Assembly: GCA_022495995.1 (NCBI GenBank)
Contig: JAFEMH010002565.1
Span: 248,001 to 312,000, forward strand
DNA from: Adenophora triphylla var. japonica
Taxonomy: Eukaryota; Streptophyta; Magnoliopsida; Asterales; Campanulaceae
Length of the DNA stretch: 64,000 bases
Reading direction: 5' to 3'
Part shown: positions 42,405 to 54,375 of the stretch, in pieces
Layout of the letters: each line of letters opens with the position of its first letter
Position numbering within the stretch: the first letter of the stretch is position 1
Position numbers and translations under genes: made by a program
The notes under the pieces: generated by a model
What the model saw: only the letters and a program-made list of their open reading frames with translations
Told to the model about the DNA's origin: nothing
The model's database searches: none

Positions 42405-45400
42405 TTAAAAAGACTTACTTGGATTTTCAAACAACCACGGATATTTCGCTCTCATCTCCGACTCTAGCTCCCACGTCGCTTCCTCAACGGTATGATTCTT
42501 CCAAAGGACCTTCACTATCGGAATACTCTTAGACCTCAACTCCTTAACTTGGAATTCTAAGACTCTTAATGGTTCTTCAACATAAGACATGTCCGCTTGG
42601 ACATCATCGGGGGGAGAACTCAAGATGTGGGAAGGATCATGACATTACTTCCTCAACATCGAAACATGGAAAACATCATGGAGTAAAGAAAGAGACGGAG
42701 GTAATGCCAACCGGTAAGCCAAATCCCCAATCTTCTCTAAGATCTCAAACGGACCAACGAACCTCGGAGCCAATTTACCCTTATTACCAAACCTTTTGAT
42801 TCCCGTCCTCGGAGAGACCTTCAAGAACACAAAATCACCAACCTGAAAAGATAAATCCGGTCTTTTATTGTCGGCGTAGCTTTTCTGTCTACTCTGAGCC
42901 GTCTTCAATCTATCCCGAATCACCTTGATCTTCTCCGTAGAATCTCGAACCAAATCCGGGCCCCAAAGTCTCGCTTAACCAACCTCGTCCCAACATATCG
43001 GAGATCGACACTTCCTACCATACAACGCTTCATACGGAGCCATCTCAATACTCGACTGATAACTGTTGTTGTAGGCAAACTCCACTAAAGGTAGATGATC
43101 CTCCCATGACAATTGGAAATCCATCACACAAGCCCGTAACATATCCTCAAGTATCTGAATAGTTCTCTCTGACCGGTCGGTTTGAGGATGAAACGCCGTA
43201 CTAAAACACAATTTAGAACCCAAGGCTTCATGCAATGCCCTCCAAAATCTAGATGTAAACCTCGGATCTCTGTCGGAAACAATACTAACCGGAACCCCGT
43301 GAAGTCTCACAATCTCCTTCATATACAACTGAGCTAACTTCTCTAACGAAAACTTGGTCGATACCGGAAGAAAATGAGCCGACTTCGTCAACCGATCCAC
43401 AATAACCCAAATAGCATCCATCTTCTTCGCGGTAAGAGGCAAACCCGAAACAAAATCCATCGAAATCCCTTCCCATTTCCATTCCGGAATATCCAATGGT
43501 TGAAGTAATCCAGACGGTCTCTGATGTTCGGCCTTAATCTGTTGACAAGTCAAACACTTAGAAACATAATCCGCAATTTCCCTCTTCATTCCATTCCACC
43601 AATACCCACGCTTCAAGTCTTGATACATTTTGGTACTACCCGGATGAATCGCAAACTTGGACTTATGGCCATCCTCTAAGACACGCTTCTTGATTTCCGG
43701 CGATGAAGGAACGCAAATTCTTCCTTGGAAAGTTAGAATCCCATCTCTATTCAAAGCAAATTCCCCGGCTTTCCCCTCTTGTACTTGATCAAAAATTTTC
43801 TTCAATTCCGGATCACTTTGTTGAGCTTCCTTCAAATCTCCATACAATGTCGGAACGGCTCGAACATTCGCAATGATTACTTCACTCTTCAATTCCCGAG
43901 AACTCAAAGCTGTCACATACGCCTTTCGGCTAATCGCATCCGCCACTACATTAGCCTTCCCCGGATGATAAGATATTACACAATCAAAATCCTTCAAAAA
44001 CTCAAGCCATCTTCTTTGCCGGTTATTCAACTCCTTTTGAGTAAATAGGTACTTCAAACTCTTGTGGTCGGTGAAAATCTCAAACTTCGCCCCATAAAGG
44101 TAGTGCTTCCACTTATGTAACGCAAACACGATTGCCGCCAATTCCATATCATGAGTAGGGTAATTCTGTTCCGCCGGTGATAACTTCCTAGAGGCATACG
44201 CAATAACCTTCCCATTTTGCATGAGGACACATCCCAAACCCGCCTTCGAGGCATCACTATAGATCACAAAATTCTCACAACCATCCGGAAGGGTAAGAAC
44301 AGGAGCCGTCGTCAACCTCTTCTTCAATTCATTAAAAATTTCTTCACACTTGGAATCCCATATGAATGACACATCTTTCCGAGTCAACCTAGTCAATGGA
44401 GTAGCAATCCGGGAAAACCCTTCAATGAACCTCCGATAATACCCCGCCAAACCAAGGAAACTACGGACCTCGCTCACCGTCGAAGGTTGCTTCCAATTAA
44501 CCACGGCCTCAATTTTCGAAGGATCCACGGAAATCCCCGAACTCGACACAACATGCCCCAAGAAAGAAACCTGCTCAAGCCAAAACTCACACTTGCTGAA
44601 CTTGGCGTACAACTGCTTCTAACGAAGAACGGACAATACAATCCTCAAATGATTCTCATGCTCTTCCCGGGACTTAGAATAAACAAGGATATCATCTATG
44701 AATACCACCACGAAGCTATCAAGATAAGGCTTAAAGACACGGTTCATCATATCCATAAACACAACTGGAGCATTAGTCAACCCAAACGGCATCACAACAA
44801 ACTCATAGTGACCATATCTAGTTCGGAAAGCTGTTTTAGCAATATCATCCGGCCTAATCTTCAACTGATGGTATCCGCTTCTCAAATCAAGCTTTGAGTA
44901 GATTACGGAACCTTGGAGTTGGTCAAATAAATCATCTATGTGCGGAAGAGGATACTTATTCTTTATAGTGGCTTAGTTCAACAAACGATAATCTATACAC
45001 AATCGTAAGGTACCATCCTTCTTCCTAACAAATAGAACCGGTGGCTCCCCATGGAGACACACTAGGGTGAATAAAACCCCGGTCTAGCAATTCTTGCAAT
45101 TGGACCTTCAATTCTTTCAACTCGGTCGGAGCCATTCTATAGGGTGCTTTAGAGATAGGGGCGGTGCCGGGCACTAAGTCAATACAAAACTCTACCTCAC
45201 GATCCGGAGGCATAGAGTACTCACTAGAAAACACATCACTAAACTCATTCACAACCGGGACATGAGCTAACTCGGGAGACTTCTTATTGGAATCTACCAC
45301 ATAAGCCAAGAAACCCGCACACCCCTTAAATAGCATCTTTCTAGCTTTTAAGGCAGAAATAACATGTAACCCAAACATAGATTTATCGGCATCAAATATA

Positions 45401-46832
45401 AATGTAGGCACATCAGGCATAGCAAATGAGACTCGTTTTCTACGACAGTCTACCAAAGCATGACACTGACTCAACCAATCCATTCCAAGGATCACATCAA
45501 AATCACGGATTGGTAACTCGACCAAATCCACCGGCAATACATGCCCACATATAGTCACATCACAACCACGATATATCAAAGAAGATGCAAGGCACTCTCC
45601 CATAGGAGTAGAGACCTCCAACACATAAGGCATAGGTTCAGGCAAAATATGCAATGAGAATGCAAAATGAGATGCCACAAATGAGTGGGAAGACCCGGGA
45701 TCTATAAGAATGCGGGCCTTAACTCCTGAGACAGGGACTATACCTCTAATGACGGCATTAGGATCGACCTCTCCTCGACCCAAAGCAAACACTCGACCTT
45801 GGACTCTATCTTTGGGTTTCCCGTCTACATCTCTCTTCACACCACTACCTTGTCCCCCTTGACCACTACCCAAAGCTTGCTTACTCTGCCACTTGGGACA
45901 ATTCCTACGAAAATGGCCTGTCGACCCACACTCCAAACACTTGCCTTGCTTGCTCCAACACTTGTCCTCCGAATGCCCTTGCCTCTTGCAATATCCACAC
46001 GTTGTCCCAAACTGACCGAAAGTCGAACGATTTGTCGGAGCCGCTACGTTTCCTCCTCGATTTGCTCCCGGGGTGAATGTCCTTGGTTGCCCTCTGTTCT
46101 GTCCCGAACCTTGACCTTGGAATCTGTTTCGGTTTCCACCTTCATTTTTACCCCGATGCTCCTCTATGTCATTCTCAATCCGATACGCCATGTTCACAGC
46201 CGCTTGGAAGTTGGCGAAGTCATGAGTCAAAAGCTGCTTCCGGAACTCCACCCTTAAGCCTTTCACAAACCGGTAGATACGCCTCTCTTCATCCGGTACC
46301 AAATGAGGACAATATCGGGCTAACTCCGTAAACTTTGCTGAATACTGTGCTATAGACATTGCCCCTTGCTCCAATTTCAGAAACTCAACCTCCTTCTTGT
46401 CTCTAGTCACCATCGGAACAAAGTGGTCTCGGAACTTACGTGTGAAATTATCCCAAGTTTGCGGTGTCAAATCCCGGTCCCAACCATCCTTTACTACCTG
46501 CCACCAGTGCTCCGCGGGTCCTTCCAACTTGAAAACGGCACATCTCACCTTTTCCGCATCCGAACTCTCCATAGCCAAGAAAATCTTGTTCATCGCTTCA
46601 AGCCACCTTTCTGCCTTCATCGGATCCGGATCTCCGTTGAAGCTAGGCGGAGACATCTTCACAAACTTCTCTAAACCATGGTGCCCTTGCCTACCTTTGG
46701 GTTGTTCTTTGTCCCCTACCTTGATTCTCGAGCCGTCATATTCGAAGAAATACTGAACATATCCATCATTTCGGCATTCGGATTACCAACATTACCCAAA
46801 GCCCGATCCCGATCTCCATCATTACCCGCCAT
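42405..46832 (-). pseudogene. Gag-pol polyprotein of element E
   Basis: The start is the ATG at 46832 (MAGNDGDRDR). The gag core runs FNGDPDPMKAERWLEAM ... FRDHFVP, with two zinc knuckles (CGYCKRQGHSEDKC and CLECGSTGHFRRNC). Protease is ILIDPGSSHSF, RT has [11 protein letters not shown], and RNase H has [13 protein letters not shown]. Integrase has HPGSTKMY ... CLTCQ and ACID blocks [15 protein letters not shown] and SERTIQ. A chromodomain-like end follows (VLWKNHTVEEATWELE, 42410-42500). Breaks: frameshifts near 46750 and 45035, and stops near 44970, 44614, 42973 and 42643. The usual TDGQSERT motif reads TDRSERT, one residue short. Confidence 0.93.
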
Positions 46833-46916
46833 TAGTACAAACTCCCGCATTAAACACTCGACGTCGGCTATCACACACTCTCACTCGCCTAGACTCTACC
46901 CGAGAACTCTAACCGA

Positions 46917-46928
46917 GCTCTGATACCA
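46917..46928 (-). other. Primer-binding site of element E (initiator tRNA-Met)
   Basis: On the minus strand TGGTATCAGAGC follows the 5' LTR after two bases (CACA-GT-TGG). Confidence 0.9.
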
Positions 46929-46930
46929 AC

Positions 46931-49510
46931 TGTGAGGACCCCGACCCGGAACCTACACGTGTCCCGAGTTGGAGCGTCCTCGACTAACCCAAATTTACTA
47001 AACTTTTAAAACTTTGAATTAAACTTCAAACATCAACATCATTAACATTTCCATTTCAAAACAACTCCACTACTCTCCACACTGAGGAAGAGTGGACCAA
47101 CTTTGAAAATACCTAACTGTTTAGTTACAAAAGATATTGGTTTTAACGTAGAAATATAAGGTTTATAATTACAAACTCCCAAAAGGAATTATGACAAAAT
47201 ACTTTCTACGCCAACCTAACGTACCCGACAATACCCAAAAGCTCACCGCCAAACTCCTTTCCGTCCTTACTTGGCCGGTCCTCCTGTCTCGGGATCTAAA
47301 AACATTAAAGGGAGAGGGGTGAGAATAAATCTCAAAGCAAGCTATTATGAATGCAAAGAATATGCCAAATAAATGCAACATATAACAAGTCGCACATAAC
47401 ACATTGGAAAAGTCAGTAAACACATTCCATTACCTTGGTTTACCTTTTCCCGTCTCGAACAAGAGTCGTACAACATTGGGTATAATAATACTCCAATCTT
47501 ACAGCCGAGCCGCTTAAGCAATACTCACATCTTATAAGACCCGTTTTTCAGGGAACCAAATAAGATAGTAGCAACTCTGTAAGGCTTTTGGCTCAATACA
47601 GATGCTATACCCCATCCTGTGGCCACAGGAGGGGACGGCCACAGATATAACATAATCCGATCACATTAGGTCACACTTTCATAATTGATCGCATTATGTT
47701 ATACCCCCAATGTCAGCTGACTCACACATTATCAAGCACATAATAGATACTTGAATAGAATCCACAGAAATGGATAACAATATAGCAACATGGTAAAATA
47801 TACTCATGTCCAACCAATATCATAGTGCAACATTAAATCAATACACTATGCATAATCTAAGAAATGTATATGAACTCAAGTAAGGCAAGGAAGTATCATC
47901 AATCCATCCTACAAGATCATTATACAATAATACCTAGCCTCTTTAAAGGTCTAAGTTAAATCTACCAAGTTGGGATTACAATTGTCTAGTTACCAAACTA
48001 GGTTAACTAGCGTTTTCCAAGCAACATTTAAAGTACTTCTCCAATTCCATTTTGATCACTTAAGATGTCATTATGTAGCCAAAGTATTCTACTTTAATCT
48101 AGGTTAAAGATATTTCATTTCGGTTCGAGTTTGATTAGGTTTGAATAGCTCTAAAGTTGATGTGAAAAACCAGGCCAGGGCACGACTCGTGCCCCAGGGC
48201 ACGACTCGTGCCCAAGTGACCCCTCTCGATTCTCGGCGTCCCCAACAGGCACGACTTCCCTTTATCCAAGTCACGACCGAAAATTGAAGGTCACGACTCG
48301 TGCTCCAAATAAGACGACTCGTGCTCATTTGCACCACTAGTGCTCATTTGTACCACTAGTGCAAAATTGCACCACTAGTGCTCATTTGCACTACTAGTGC
48401 AAATTTGCACTAGTCGTGCCAAATGCCGTAATTGAGACATCGCTTGCAACATCGCAACCCCAAATCCAAGTGACCAAAAACCAAGTTTCCTTTATTTGCA
48501 AACTGATCCAAAATCCTTACCAACATCAACCATTCTACCCCTAACTATTTTATACCTCTTCCAAGCCAATCCAACACTAACTAACATCAATTTGGTACTC
48601 CAAATCTATACTAGTCATTCCAACCAAATAGAGGAACCTAACATTATACTACTTAGTTATTTATCACATTTCACTATCACATTCCATGTTCATCATCCTT
48701 ACTTCACATTAACCATTTTCTTACACTCTTATTTCTTTATCAACTATCATGAACAACACATTATATCTAGGTCATAAATTAATTCTTTCTCCAAGGAAGT
48801 GTTCCAACAACTCAAGCAACAATTTTAACAACAATATCCACATCAATTATTTCATGAACATTTAAATGAAAGGAAAGTCATAATAACTCACCTTAGCTAA
48901 TTCAAGATGAAATGAAGCTTTTCTAGGCTTGATCAACTCCTCTAGATGTTCTACTCACAAAAGGACACTTGGATTGGAAAATGGACAAGGATTTCACTTG
49001 GTAGGAGTTTAAGAGATGGAGGCTTTCACCATGCTCTTTCTATGGAGAAAGGTAAGAATGAAAATGAGAAGGAGGAGGAAGGTGAATAGGGGAGGTATGG
49101 GAAGAGGAAAAAGGGAGTATGGGAGGTATGGGTTAGTTTGACCAATGAGGGGGGATGGAGAGTGATTTAGGGAGGATGGTCCCCTCCCCACCTCAACCTA
49201 TTTCCAAGGCTTTCACCAAATAACCATTTTCCCCTAATATTCCCAAAACATTTAAATTAAAATCCTCCTATTCAAATATTTATTCCACATACTATGATCC
49301 TCCTTCCACAATTTATTCATTTTCCATTATTATATTTTTCCCAATGTTTTATTTTATTTCTCTAGAAATCCTAAGGGTTCTAAATTATTTTCCAACCATT
49401 TAATATTGACATAAGAATGTAAAGACATAAAATAGACACATAAGCTAACATAACTTTTAAAACACATAATATGATATTTAAAATTAGTGCCTAGGGTTAG
49501 GGTCGTTACA
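46931..49510 (-). repeat. 5' LTR of element E
   Basis: It pairs with the left LTR, ~98% identical. A possible minus-strand TATA box (TATAAAATAG near 48553-48544) lies upstream of the palindrome array in reading direction. Many of its differences from the other copy fall at CAG or CTG. Confidence 0.95.
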
Positions 49511-49515
49511 AAAAG

Positions 49516-51447
49516 TGTATGGAAGCCCCTGCTGACAGAAATACAGTGTTTAGCTCTATATTCCTAGAATGTAGAAAAAGAAGACTTGTCGAGACACTTG
49601 AAAACCTGTCTTATTCGTGATGATCACAAAGCTGCTTAAAACCCTTTATTGATGTTCGGGTTAGTCATCCGCCAAAGCTGATATGAACAAATATTTCAAT
49701 TTAATCACGAGGAGAAAACCAACTGATATCGAGAATCAAGCTCGAAAGGATGGAAAGTGTATAGGAACGGTCCTTGATGAGACCGGATTTTCTGAGATTT
49801 GTTTGTGATTTCAACCGGACCAGTTATGGTTGCCTACGTTCCCCTCCTTGGGAGGAGCTCAGGTCGTCGTAGTTCGGGCTAATCCCGATTGAGAAGAGAA
49901 TGAATATGAAATTTCGAGATTTTAAGGACCTTCGAGGATTTTTCTTGAGGATTGGAGAATTGAAGAACATGTCCCCTTGGAGTGTCAATGAAAGGCACGG
50001 ACGCGAAGCCCCAATGGGACATTCGCGGCAAGTGTTTGCGGAAGAAGAATGAAATATGCTCACATAAAGTACCAAATGAATGGATTGAATTTGCACAATC
50101 TTAGATTGATGACATTGAACCGAGATGGATTAGATTCCAATTTAAGCAAGCAATGAAGCATTAATTTGATTTAGATCTCGATGATATTAGAATGAAACTG
50201 CTATCCGGTAGGAACTGTAGCTGGGTTTCCGGGCTTCGATCGGCCATCGGGTGATTTGGAAAATTGATTGTATCGTGACCTCTTGAGATGAGAGGTCGGC
50301 TAGACTTTTACTGACTGAACCTCTAAAGATGGGAGGTTGACTTGCAGGGATGTGTTTAGGAGATCTACGGCGAGGAAGATTGATTGCCTCTAAGAATGAG
50401 AGGTCAATTTTTGACTTTGGCCAAAGGCAAGGGTAATGGTAATGGGAATATCCTCTAAAAGTGAGAGGATGGTTTGGGATTATTTGGGTAATGAGAATAT
50501 CCTCTAAAATCGAGAGGATGGTTTGGGATTGGTTGGTGGACTGCTGACGAGAGAAAATCCAAGCTATCGAGAACTTTTGCGAACTTTCGAGAATTCGGGC
50601 TCCTTTTGAACATTGGAGAGCCTCTTGAGAATTCAAAGACTTTTGCTGAGTTGTGAGGATTTAACATTCTTCTTTTGAAAAGCCTCTTGAGGATTCTTGC
50701 TGGATTGTGAGGATTTAAGATCCATCTTTTGAGAATTTGGAAGGCCTCTTTGAGGATTATATCTGTCCTTCCTTCATGACTTGAACATTTTGCACCGCCG
50801 ATTCTCGAAGCTAACTTCTTGGCATGGCTTGGACTCTTCTCGACAAGGAGCAAAGGTGATGGCTAAACAGGGTTTCAAAACATGCCGATCTTGAAATGAA
50901 AGGATATTATTTGGTGAGGGCGAGGTAGTGGCTTCCCTAGGGTGAAAGGCTTCAACTGCAATCCCTACCAGATGACCCAAACGAGATTAAGTCTTCGTTG
51001 CTTGCTTAAGCTTTAACTGAGGAAGATTCATGCAAATTCTTTGAGCGATGGAACGACGAGGATGATAAAAGGGGTGTGAGCATATGAGATGCAAGGTAGG
51101 AAGTTGGCAAGCCCCAATTTGAGAAGGATATCAATTGATTTTCTCACTCCGATTAATTTGAATATTAATCATTTCAATGCATTAGTGATCGAGCAGCACA
51201 AGTGATCATTTAGAATAAGACCCTTTCAATTAAATGTAATGTGGTGTGCAAGTGATGCCTCGAGTCTAGCAAGAAGAGAACCAATGATTTTTATTATTGC
51301 AAGTAAAAAGACTAGTCCAACGTGGACTTAACAGACTCTTGCCCAATAAAGGACATTCATTAAAGAAACAAACAGACAATCTAGAACCTACAAAGACTGA
51401 TTGACTGTATTAACAAAGGATGGGAGGGCCCTGGATTCTGGTGGAGA
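49516..51447 (-). other. Internal region of element D between gag and element E
   Basis: Non-coding. It contains a nested-hairpin motif at 49832-49875 and a series of CCTCT ... AGAGG hairpins at 50277-50519. Degraded GCCTCTTGAGGATTC words follow to ~50760. The minus-strand open frames overlap these repeats and have no domain. Confidence 0.6.
50277..50519. repeat. Series of CCTCT/AGAGG hairpins
   Basis: Perfect inverted arms around a 7-9 bp loop: GACCTCT/AGAGGTC (50277-50297), AACCTC/GAGGTT (50318-50338), CCTCT/AGAGG (~50397-50412), ATCCTCT/AGAGGAT (50450-50470) and ATCCTCT/AGAGGAT (50499-50519). The outer bases vary in step on both arms. Confidence 0.75.
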
Positions 51448-51906
51448 TCACGAAAGGGGATTGGTAACCACATTGGGGCGAGAAGCCTTCTCAATCTTCC
51501 CCTCATCAATAAGCCTCTGAATGAGCAACTTCAAAGGGACGCAGTCATTGGTAATATAACCAGGATACTGATGGTACTGGCAGTATTTGCTTGCATCCAG
51601 ATTGGGATTGGGCTTCACAGGGTTGTAATTATCCAGAGGCTTGATCAGCCCAATCTTTACCAAACCATTAAATGCCTCCTCAGTAGTCATGCCAAGATCA
51701 TCATACTTCTTTGGCTGACGAGGCTGAAACTTCCCACTGCTTTGACCAGTGCTTCCCCTTTGAAGGTTGTTGACGCTATTGTCTTTGGCTAAATCTTTCC
51801 CTTTAGGAGCCATGGAAACTGGATTGACCATCCTGTAGCGATAACTACCACCATCATTAGCATTGGCACTCGGAGTAAGATTGAAAAGCTTATTCTCGCT
51901 ACGAGC

Positions 51907-54375
51907 TGTGACGACCCCAACCCTAGGCACTAATTTTAAATATCATATTATGTGCTTTTAATATTTATGTTAACTTTATGTGTTCAATTATGTCTTTAAA
52001 TTCGTATTTTAAGATAAATTGGGTGAGAAGTAAATTTAGAATCTTTTAAGAATTCATTGGATATTAAATAAAGAACCATGGGGAATAATAAAAATAGAAA
52101 ATAGATACATAGTAAGAGGAGGTTAAAATGGGTAGAATAAATAATTAAGGGGAAGGGTAAATTTTTAAAGGGTGAAAGCCTTAGATATTTTGGTGGGGGG
52201 CCAAAAGGCTTACTCTCCCTAATCCCTCCATGTGTCAACCTCCCCTCTTACCCTCCTTACTCTTCCTCCTTCCTCCTTACTCCTTCATTCTTCTCACTTC
52301 CTTTCCCTAGCAAAACCCCATGGAAAGCCTCCATTGAAGCCTCCCCTTCCAAGGCATAGCAAGCTCATTTCTCAACCATTTTCAAATCCAAGAGCACTTT
52401 TGAGGTTGGGACAACTAGAGGAATCAATCAAGCTAAGAAGATCAACCTTTCATTCTAAAAACCTAAGGTGAGTTATTATGACTTTCCTTCCTCTAAATGT
52501 TCATGAGATATTTATTTTTGTTATTATAATGCTTATTGGATGCTTTGGAAACTTTCTTGAAATGGAGGAATTGGTTAAGGTCATAGGAAAATGTTGTTGT
52601 TCTTGGAAGTGTTAAAGAATGGAAGAAATGGGTGGAGTTAGATTTAGAGAATGAAAACTTGAAATGGGTTAGTTAAATGGGTGAAGTTAGTTTTAAAGGA
52701 ATTAACTTGAAATGTGGTAGTGAATTGGGTGGAAAAGTTAATGGTAAATAATTTAGGTTTAGGTTAATTTGGGTTTAAATAATCTAGAATGAGGTAGTAG
52801 AACATTTGGGATTTTCTTCATGAGCACCTAAAATGGGAGAGATTGATTAAGGAGAAGAACATAGGAAAAATAAGAAATTGAATTATGGGCTGGCTAGAAT
52901 CCCTCATGGGCGGTCGCCCATGAGGCCTTGAGCGGTCGCCCATGAGGGCAGAACCATGGCTCCCTTTTGAACACTTCTTGGGCGGTCGCCCAAGTGGCTA
53001 TGGGCGGTCGCCCATAGCACCAGAACCTCCCCAGTCTTCTTTCTTGCTGATTTTTACTGGTAATCACTTGGAATGATCCCTAACCATGATAAGGTAGTAG
53101 AAGCTAATCCCAACCGGATATGAATTAGCCCTTTTAACTTAAGCTATAATTAGAACACTTAATGGCACCTTAATTGGGTTAAATGGAAATACGGAAGCAC
53201 TCTATCTCCGACTTAGAAATCATTTGGCAGTTTCTTAAATGTGACTCTAACTTGGTAGAGTTAACTTGGATCCTTATAGAGATCATATATTGTTGTATAA
53301 TGACTAAGTAAGATGGGTTGATGATATCTCATTATCTTACTTGAGTACATATTCACGGATTGTATTATGCTTAGTGTAGTACATAAATGTTGCACTATGA
53401 TTATTGGTTGAACATGAGTATATTTTACCATGTGGCTATATTGCTTATTTATGCATAGTGTGTTGAATAAATGTTGCACTATGAGATTTGCTGAACATGA
53501 GTATATTTTACCATGTGGCTACATTGTTTATCCCTTTGTGTGGATTATGTTTCAAGTAACTATTATGTACTTGATAATGTGTTGATCAGCTTATATTGGG
53601 GGTATAACATAATACGATCAATTATGGAAGTGTGACCTAATGTGATCGGATTATGTTATATTCGCGACTGGTCCCCTTCTGTGGCCACAGGTTGGGGTAT
53701 AGCATCTGTATTGAGCCAAAAGCCTTACAGAGTTGCTACTATCTTATCTGGTTCCCTGAAAAATGGGTCTTATAAGATGTGAGTATTGCTTAAGCATCTC
53801 ACCTAAGATTGGAGTATTATTATACCCAATGTTGTACGACTATTGTTCAGACGGAAAAAGGTAAACCAAGGTAATGGAAGGTGTTTACAGCTTTTCCAAT
53901 GTGTTATATGCAACTTGTTATGTGTTGCATCTTATATGGCATATTGCTGCATTCATAATAGCTTGCTGAGATTTATTCTCACCCCTCTCCCTTTAATGTT
54001 TTTAGATTCCGAGACAGGCGGACCGGCCAAGTAAGGGCGATGAGGAGTTTGGAAGTAATATTTTGATAATTGTCGGGGTATGATTAGGTTGGCGTAGAAA
54101 GGGTATTTTGGTATAATTCATTTAATGAGTTGTATTTATAAACCTTAATTTTATGTTATAACCGATGTCTTTAGTAAATAAAACAGTTTATTACTTTCAA
54201 AGTTGGTCAATTCTTTCTCCATCGTAGAAAAGTGTAGAGTTATTTTGAAATGGTTATGACAATTGTGTTTATATTTGAAAGTTAAATCAAAGTTTTAAAA
54301 TTTTAAGGAAATTTGGGTTAGTTTGAGGACGCTCCAGCTCGGGACACGTGTAGGTTCCGGGTCGGGGTCCTCACA
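51907..54375 (+). mobile_element. Solo LTR F, element E family
   Basis: A 2469-bp LTR (TGTGACGACCCC ... GGTCCTCACA) homologous to the E LTRs read on their own strand but clearly diverged. TSD CGAGC occurs at 51902-51906 and 54376-54380. No internal sequence is left, which indicates LTR-LTR recombination after insertion in D's gag. Its palindrome array (52905-53017) has a different word from E's. Confidence 0.93.
52905..53017. promoter_or_regulatory. Paired palindromes in solo LTR F
   Basis: CATGGGCGGTCGCCCATG (52905-52922), a weaker copy near 52929-52943, CTTGGGCGGTCGCCCAAG (52977-52994) and CTATGGGCGGTCGCCCATAG (52998-53017). Within a pair the cores are 22 bp apart. The core is the reverse complement of element G's word. 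Confidence 0.72.

Larger units (their letters stand above)
39789..49510 (-). mobile_element. Element E: Tekay-like chromovirus (Ty3/gypsy)
   Basis: LTRs are 2581 and 2580 bp, TSD AAAAG (39784-39788 and 49511-49515), with an initiator tRNA-Met PBS and a TAAGGGGGAGTGAG polypurine tract. The coding order gag, protease, RT, RNase H, integrase and a chromodomain-like C-terminus marks a chromovirus. LTR size and gag type suggest the Tekay/Del group. Four stops and two frameshifts disable it. It is the youngest full element of the nest, lying inside D. Confidence 0.93.

Noticed and set aside
53843..54034. 63-residue ORF in solo LTR F
   Set aside because: Lies in LTR sequence whose E-family counterparts do not keep the frame.
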